Assembly (NCBI GenBank): GCA_963761525.1
Contig: CAVXHG010000004.1
Location: 496,001-560,000, forward strand
Reading direction: 5' to 3'
DNA from: BOG-931 sp963761525
Lineage (GTDB): Bacteria > Pseudomonadota > Alphaproteobacteria > Rhizobiales > Xanthobacteraceae
Length of the DNA: 64,000 nucleotides
Shown here piece by piece: positions 60,333 through 64,000 of the stretch. The translations under genes were made by a program, and so were the position numbers. The notes under the pieces were generated by a model, which saw only the letters and a program-made list of their open reading frames with translations, was not told the origin of the DNA and searched no databases. Within the stretch, counting starts at the first letter, position 1, and each line of letters starts with the position of its first letter.

Positions 60333-60872
60333 ATTCGTCGCCCCATTAGACAGCCGCAGCCCGTCGCCAAGGATGGGCCGCGCATCAACGAGGAGATCCG
60401 CGTCCGCGAGGTCCAACTCATCGATAAAGACGGCGCCAACCACGGCGTCACAGAAATCAACGCGGCAATTGCCATGGCGCAGGAGGCCGGGCTCGATCTC
60501 GTAGAGATCGCACCGAACTCGGTCCCGCCAGTCTGCAAAATTCTCGACTTCGGCAAATACAAATATCAGGCACAGAAGAAAGCCGCCGAGGCGCGCAAGA
60601 AGCAGAAGATCGTCGAGATCAAGGAGATCAAGCTGCGACCGATGATCGACGATCACGATTACGAAGTGAAAATGCGATCCTGCGAGCGCTTCTTCGAAGA
60701 AGGCGACAAGGTCAAGGTGACACTGCGGTTCCGCGGCCGCGAAATGGCGCACCAGGAGCTTGGCTACAAGCTGCTCGACCGGGTCAAAACCGATACCGCC
60801 AAGATTGCCAAAGTCGAGCAAGAACCGCGGTTCGAAGGCCGTCAGGTGGTGATGGTGCTGGCGCCGCGGTAA
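60333..60872 (+). CDS. infC: Translation initiation factor IF-3, ATT start
   Basis: IF-3 prevents premature 50S joining and checks initiator codons. The 179-residue protein must start at ATT 60333 (then RRPIRQPQPVAKDGPRINEE), since no ATG/GTG/TTG gives this conserved N-terminus. AGGAG (60319-60323) is nine bases upstream. The N-domain shows EIRVREVQLIDKDGANHGV, the linker GKYKYQAQKKAAEARKKQK, and the C-domain VKVTLRFRGREMAHQELGYK. In E. coli an AUU start makes infC self-regulating through IF-3, and the same is likely here. It is separated from rpmI-rplT by two antisense genes. Confidence 0.95.
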   Translation: MRRPIRQPQPVAKDGPRINEEIRVREVQLIDKDGANHGVTEINAAIAMAQEAGLDLVEIAPNSVPPVCKILDFGKYKYQAQKKAAEARKKQKIVEIKEIKLRPMIDDHDYEVKMRSCERFFEEGDKVKVTLRFRGREMAHQELGYKLLDRVKTDTAKIAKVEQEPRFEGRQVVMVLAPR

Positions 60873-60886
60873 TTCCGGCGCCGGAC

Positions 60887-62200
60887 TCAATCTAGTTTCG
60901 TATTGGACAACGAAGATTTCGCCGCGCTGGCCGACTCGGCCGCGCGGCGTTTTAACAGGTCATGTTCCCGCTTGTTACCGGTGAGTGCCGCAGCCGTTTC
61001 GAAAGCGGCGTGCGCGTCTTCAAAGCGGCCGAGCTTGTGCAGCAAGTCGCCGCGTACCGTTGGCAGCAAGTGGTAATTCTTTAGCGCTGGCTCGCCGGCC
61101 AGACGATCCAGCATCGCCAGCGCTGCTTGCGGGCCCTCGGCCATGCCAACGGCAACCGCGCGGTTGAGCTCGACAACGGGCGACGGCGTGAGCGCCGCCA
61201 GTTCCGCATAGAGAGCGGCGATGCGTGGCCAATCGGTTTCGTCTGCTGCCGCGGCGCGGGCGTGGCAGGCGATGATCGCGGCTTGCAGCGCGTAATTGCC
61301 TTTAGCGCCGCCGAGCTCGTACGCGCGGTGAAGTGCCTGTAGTCCACGGCGGATTTGAAGCTGGTCCCAGAGCGCGCGGTTCTGCTCCAGCAACAAAATG
61401 GGCTCGCCTTGCGCGTCGGTACGCGCCGCCACGCGCGAGGCATTGAGTTCCATCAGCGCCAGCAGTCCGAAGACTTCAGGCTCATAAGGCGCGATGGCGG
61501 TCAGAACGCGGCCGAGTCGCAGCGCTTCGTTGCATAGCTGCGGCCGAAGCCAATCCTCGCCGCGCGCGGCGGTATAGCCTTCGTTGAAGATAAGATAGAC
61601 GACCTCGAGAACCGAGGCGAGCCGCTGCGACAGCTCCTCGCCGCGCGGTGTTTCGTAAGCCAATCCCGATTCCGACAGCGTGCGCTTGGCCCGCACGACG
61701 CGCTGCGCGACGGTCGCCGGCGGCTGCAGGAAGGCGCGCGCGATTTCTTCGGTGGTCAGGCCGCAAATCATGCGCAGCGCCAGCGCGGCGCGCGCCTCAA
61801 CTGACAATAGCGGATGGCAGGCCGTGAAGATGAGGCGAAGCATCTCGTCGCCGATATCGTCGTCGAGCGCGGCGTCGAAATCGGGCATGGCCTGCTGCTC
61901 CTGCGCCATATCGGCGGCGACGACGTCGTGTTTTCGGGCAAGCATCCGGTTCCGCCGCACATGGTCCAAGGCGCGATTTTTGGCGCTCGCCATCAGCCAG
62001 GCGCCGGGTTTCTCCGGAACGCCGGTCACCGGCCAATGCTCGAGCGCGGCGAGCAAGGCTTCCTGCGTCAGGTCCTCGGCAAGCGGCACGTCGCGCAGCA
62101 TCCGCGCCAGGCTCGTGATCAACCGCGGCTGTTCGATCCGCCAGACCGCGAGGATCGCGCGATGTGAATTCTCGCGATGAAGATCGGCGGCGGCGGTCAC
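60887..62200 (-). CDS. ECF sigma factor of the ECF42 type with C-terminal TPR-like extension
   Basis: This 437-residue sigma factor has region 2 near residues 25-95 (LARMLRDVPLAEDLTQEALL, then PGAWLMASAKNRALDHVRR) and region 4 near 130-180 (SVEARAALALRMICGLTTEE, IARAFLQPPATVAQRVVRAK). It has the long C-terminal extension typical of ECF42 proteins (VVYLIFNEGYTAARGEDWLR, then helical TPR-like repeats to about 420). ECF42 factors lack a classical anti-sigma factor and are encoded with DGPF (YciI-type) proteins, as here: the next upstream gene is DGPF. Activation by the extension is known in the group; the stimulus here is unknown. Confidence 0.92.
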   Translation of the reverse strand: MTAAADLHRENSHRAILAVWRIEQPRLITSLARMLRDVPLAEDLTQEALLAALEHWPVTGVPEKPGAWLMASAKNRALDHVRRNRMLARKHDVVAADMAQEQQAMPDFDAALDDDIGDEMLRLIFTACHPLLSVEARAALALRMICGLTTEEIARAFLQPPATVAQRVVRAKRTLSESGLAYETPRGEELSQRLASVLEVVYLIFNEGYTAARGEDWLRPQLCNEALRLGRVLTAIAPYEPEVFGLLALMELNASRVAARTDAQGEPILLLEQNRALWDQLQIRRGLQALHRAYELGGAKGNYALQAAIIACHARAAAADETDWPRIAALYAELAALTPSPVVELNRAVAVGMAEGPQAALAMLDRLAGEPALKNYHLLPTVRGDLLHKLGRFEDAHAAFETAAALTGNKREHDLLKRRAAESASAAKSSLSNTKLD

Positions 62201-62256
62201 GGCCGCCGCACCGGCTTGCGGGAGCTTCGCCTCAAGGCTGATATCTCAAGGACATA

Positions 62257-62616
62257 CTAGGAGGCCATACGCGAAGCGAACGCGCGCAGTTCGCAGGTGC
62301 CTTCCCAACCTGGCATCAGATCCTTGTGCAGCTGCATGAACTCTTTGGCCGAGGCCAGAGCTTCGTCTTTGCCCGGCAGTTCGAAAATCGCATAGCCACC
62401 GATGATTTCTTTGGCCTCGACGAAGGGGCCGTCGACGACGCTGAGCTTGCCACCGGTGATGCGGACCTGTGCTCCGGTAGCGAGCGGCATCAGCCCGCCA
62501 TTGTCGAGCATGCGGCCAGCCTTGATCTCGCGGTCGGCAAGCTTGTGCATCGCCTCCATAAGCTCGGGTGTCGGCGAGGCGGCATGAGAGGATTTGACAA
62601 TGAACATGAAACGCAT
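62257..62616 (-). CDS. YciI-related DGPF-domain protein
   Basis: This 119-residue YCII-fold protein begins MRFMFIVKSSHAASPTPELM and carries the DGPF motif in LSVVDGPFVEAKEIIGGYAI. The ATG at 62616 has AAGGAG upstream. It is upstream of the ECF42-type sigma factor in the same direction (57 bases), the conserved partner arrangement. DGPF proteins are proposed targets of the sigma factor; their chemistry is unknown, although YciI relatives have a His-Asp dyad. Confidence 0.93.
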   Translation of the reverse strand: MRFMFIVKSSHAASPTPELMEAMHKLADREIKAGRMLDNGGLMPLATGAQVRITGGKLSVVDGPFVEAKEIIGGYAIFELPGKDEALASAKEFMQLHKDLMPGWEGTCELRAFASRMAS

Positions 62617-63006
62617 GGGGAAACTCCTTTTGAGGCGAGCCGCGCGCCATCGCCGCTGAATGTCCCGCCCGAGAAAGACGACGAGTGAGCCCGGCGCGGA
62701 TCGACATGCGCGTTCTATAAAATCGCATCGCGGCGGCAAAGACGATCCGGGTCCACCCGGAAACAGGTGAGCCATAATAAGTAACTGGAATAAAAAGGAA
62801 AATCGGCCGAGGGCTCATGCGGACCCGGTCGGACGGAGCCTTCGACCGGGAATTGCGTTTGGCGGCTCGCTCTGCCATAACCCCGGGCTCTCGTCGCCCG
62901 GCCAGTCAGGGCTGCCGTGGCGGCGACGTGCCTTCGGGCACACCCGCTCAATTTCGAGCATTTATCGGCACGGCAAGCGCTCGCGCTTGCGGCCAAGGAG
63001 AGCAAA
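62617..63006. other. Intergenic region with rpmI leader hairpin
   Basis: These 390 bases contain the divergent promoter for the DGPF gene and the rpmI-rplT leader. A perfect GTGCC-TTCG-GGCAC hairpin (62928-62941) and a longer possible CGTCGCC/GGCGGCG pairing lie about 65 and 80-115 bases before rpmI. No supported coding frame. A role in L20 autoregulation is only a suggestion. Confidence 0.4.
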
Positions 63007-63207
63007 ATGCCCAAGATCAAGACCAAGTCAGGCGCTAAAAAGCGCTTCAAGGTGACGGGGTCCGGTAAGGTCCTCTACGCGCAGTCGCGCAAGCGCCACG
63101 GCATGATCAAGCGCACCAAGAAGCAGGTCCGCCAGTTGCGCGGCACCAACGTGCTGTTCAAGACCGACGGCGACAACATCAAAAAGTATTTTCTGCCGAA
63201 CGGCTGA
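63007..63207 (+). CDS. rpmI: 50S ribosomal protein L35 (bL35)
   Basis: This 66-residue basic protein matches L35: MPKIKTKSGAKKRFKVTGSG, a KVLYAQSRKRHGMIKRT block and the C-terminal KKYFLPNG. AAGGAG lies just upstream of the ATG. Followed by rplT after 63 bases as the usual pair. It lies about 2.1 kb after infC instead of directly behind it, with two antisense genes between. Confidence 0.97.
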   Translation: MPKIKTKSGAKKRFKVTGSGKVLYAQSRKRHGMIKRTKKQVRQLRGTNVLFKTDGDNIKKYFLPNG

Positions 63208-63270
63208 CGCGCGCCTGCCTCCGGCAGCAATCCGTCTCAGCGTTCCGCAACCTTTTACAGGAGATCGACC

Positions 63271-63630
63271 ATGGCTCGCGTCAAACGCGGTGTCACCTCT
63301 CATGCCAAGCACAAGAAAGTGCTCAAGGCCGCCAAGGGCTATTACGGCCGGCGCAAAAACACCATTCGCATCGCCAAGCAGGCAGTGGAGAAGGCGAACC
63401 AGTATGCCTTCCGCGACCGCAAGCGGCGCAAGCGCACGTTCCGCGCGCTGTGGGTTCAGCGCATCAACGCGGCAGTGCGGCCGTTCGGGCTCAACTACAG
63501 CCGCTTCATCGCCGGCTTGAGCAAGGCCAACATCATGGTGGATCGCAAGGTGCTGTCCGATCTCGCGATCCGCGAGCCGGCAGCGTTCGAGGCGATCGTC
63601 GGCCAGGTGAAGTCCGCGCTCGCCGCCTAA
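63271..63630 (+). CDS. rplT: 50S ribosomal protein L20 (bL20)
   Basis: This 119-residue protein matches L20: MARVKRGVTSHAKHKKVLKA, GYYGRRKNTIRIAKQAVEKA and RDRKRRKRTFRALWVQRINA. The C-domain holds YSRFIAGLSKANIMVDRKVL. ACAGGAG precedes the ATG. In many bacteria L20 represses the rpmI-rplT mRNA. It is in one operon with rpmI; the next gene starts 10 bases later. Confidence 0.97.
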   Translation: MARVKRGVTSHAKHKKVLKAAKGYYGRRKNTIRIAKQAVEKANQYAFRDRKRRKRTFRALWVQRINAAVRPFGLNYSRFIAGLSKANIMVDRKVLSDLAIREPAAFEAIVGQVKSALAA

Positions 63631-63639
63631 GGGCGTGTC

Positions 63640-64000
63640 ATGATCGACCGTGCCTACGTGCAACGGATGGCGCGTTACAATCGCTGGCAGAATGAAAATC
63701 TGTACGGCGTTGCCGACTCGCTGTCCGATGACGAGCGCCGCAAGGAGCGCGGCGCGTGGTTTGGCTCGATCCACAAAACGCTGAACCACATCCTGTGGGG
63801 CGACCGCGCCTGGATGGCGCGCCTCGCCGGTTTTCCACGACCGGCAGCCGGCATTCCCGAGTCGGTCAGCGTCCATCCTGGGTGGGACGTTCTGAAATCC
63901 GAACGCAAAGCGTTCGATCAGAACATCATCGACTGGTCGGATGCTGTGGACGACACTTGGCTTGCCGCTGACCAGACCTACTACTCCATGGCAACCCAGA
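63640..64000 (+). CDS. DinB family protein, 3' partial
   Basis: This open frame begins at ATG 63640 and continues to the right edge (at least 120 residues). The start MIDRAYVQRMARYNRWQNEN and the HILWGDRAWMARLAGFPRP block with the first metal-ligand His (KTLNHILWGD) fit the DinB/YfiT four-helix metal-binding family. It begins 10 bases after the rplT stop, possibly in the same transcript. Known members include mycothiol- or bacillithiol-dependent transferases; the role here is unknown. Confidence 0.87.
   Translation, partial: MIDRAYVQRMARYNRWQNENLYGVADSLSDDERRKERGAWFGSIHKTLNHILWGDRAWMARLAGFPRPAAGIPESVSVHPGWDVLKSERKAFDQNIIDWSDAVDDTWLAADQTYYSMATQ

Noticed and set aside
62715..63050. Minus-strand frame with a signal-peptide-like start overlapping rpmI
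   Set aside because: The apparent signal arises from the antisense of the basic L35 N-terminus; there is no ribosome-binding site.
1..64000. rRNA genes, tRNA genes, insertion sequences, prophage or CRISPR arrays
   Set aside because: I looked through every gap and found no transposase, integrase, phage gene, repeat-spacer array or tRNA-like fold that I could support by eye.

Overview
The window looks like chromosome of an alphaproteobacterium of the Hyphomicrobiales (Rhizobiales), most likely the Bradyrhizobiaceae/Xanthobacteraceae side. The grounds are high GC, a three-gene proton-translocating transhydrogenase next to the short alphaproteobacterial aa3 oxidase subunit IV, a rmuC/def-fmt-truA/dapE-DUF805-dapD/argB-engB neighbourhood, several TctC-type binding proteins, SPW, DUF1194 and extensin-like proteins, and palindromic intergenic repeats of the GAGCATGATCCGGAAAA type. 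The genus is not resolved. I found no rRNA, tRNA, CRISPR array, insertion sequence or prophage.

Layout. 1-9.1 kb: a catabolic segment with a flavoprotein, a Tat-type MmgE/PrpD protein, a triple-RidA protein, a TctC binding protein, an FAD-dependent dehydrogenase, an amidase and a Rieske oxygenase; many reading frames here carry single-base shifts. 9.2-12.8 kb: aa3 oxidase subunit IV and pntAA-pntAB-pntB. 12.8-17.3 kb: a TetR-type regulator divergent from an EmrAB-like efflux operon, with two near-identical operators and both promoters readable. 17.3-31 kb: a second catabolic segment (fused HyuA-HyuB, isochorismatase-like hydrolase, NHL protein, second PrpD, bicupin, PHA synthase, orphan EutA, binding-protein-like decarboxylase family member, unknown secreted protein). 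31-50 kb: mostly housekeeping genes (PBP1-type transglycosylase/transpeptidase, AmpG, RmuC, Def, Fmt, TruA, CDGSH protein, DapE, DapD, HAD phosphatase, ArgB, citrate synthase-like protein, EngB), with a Tat-exported amidohydrolase, a DUF1194 protein and an EamA permease between dapD and argB. 50-60 kb: envelope and accessory genes (SPW, L,D-transpeptidase, metallophosphoesterase, class III aminotransferase, His-rich small protein, TctC, extensin-like, acyl-CoA ligase, RlpA-like, alpha/beta hydrolase). 60.3-64 kb: infC with an ATT start, then an antisense ECF42-like sigma factor and DGPF/YciI protein, then rpmI-rplT and the start of a DinB gene.

How the parts work together. The def-fmt-truA and infC/rpmI-rplT groups serve translation; dapE/dapD serve lysine and peptidoglycan synthesis together with the PBP, AmpG, L,D-transpeptidase and RlpA genes. 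HyuAB with the isochorismatase-like enzyme fits hydantoin or N-carbamoyl compound breakdown. The TetR-HlyD-MFS locus is a self-contained autoregulated efflux module. The ECF42/DGPF pair is a signalling module of known type whose stimulus is unknown.

Reliability. At least nine genes, including normally essential ones (pntB, dapE), are intact except for isolated single-base frameshifts, nearly all +1 insertions. One gene (5127-6787) carries eight +1 shifts. This pattern points to insertion-biased sequencing error more than to decay. Those genes are typed as pseudogenes because their frames are broken as given.
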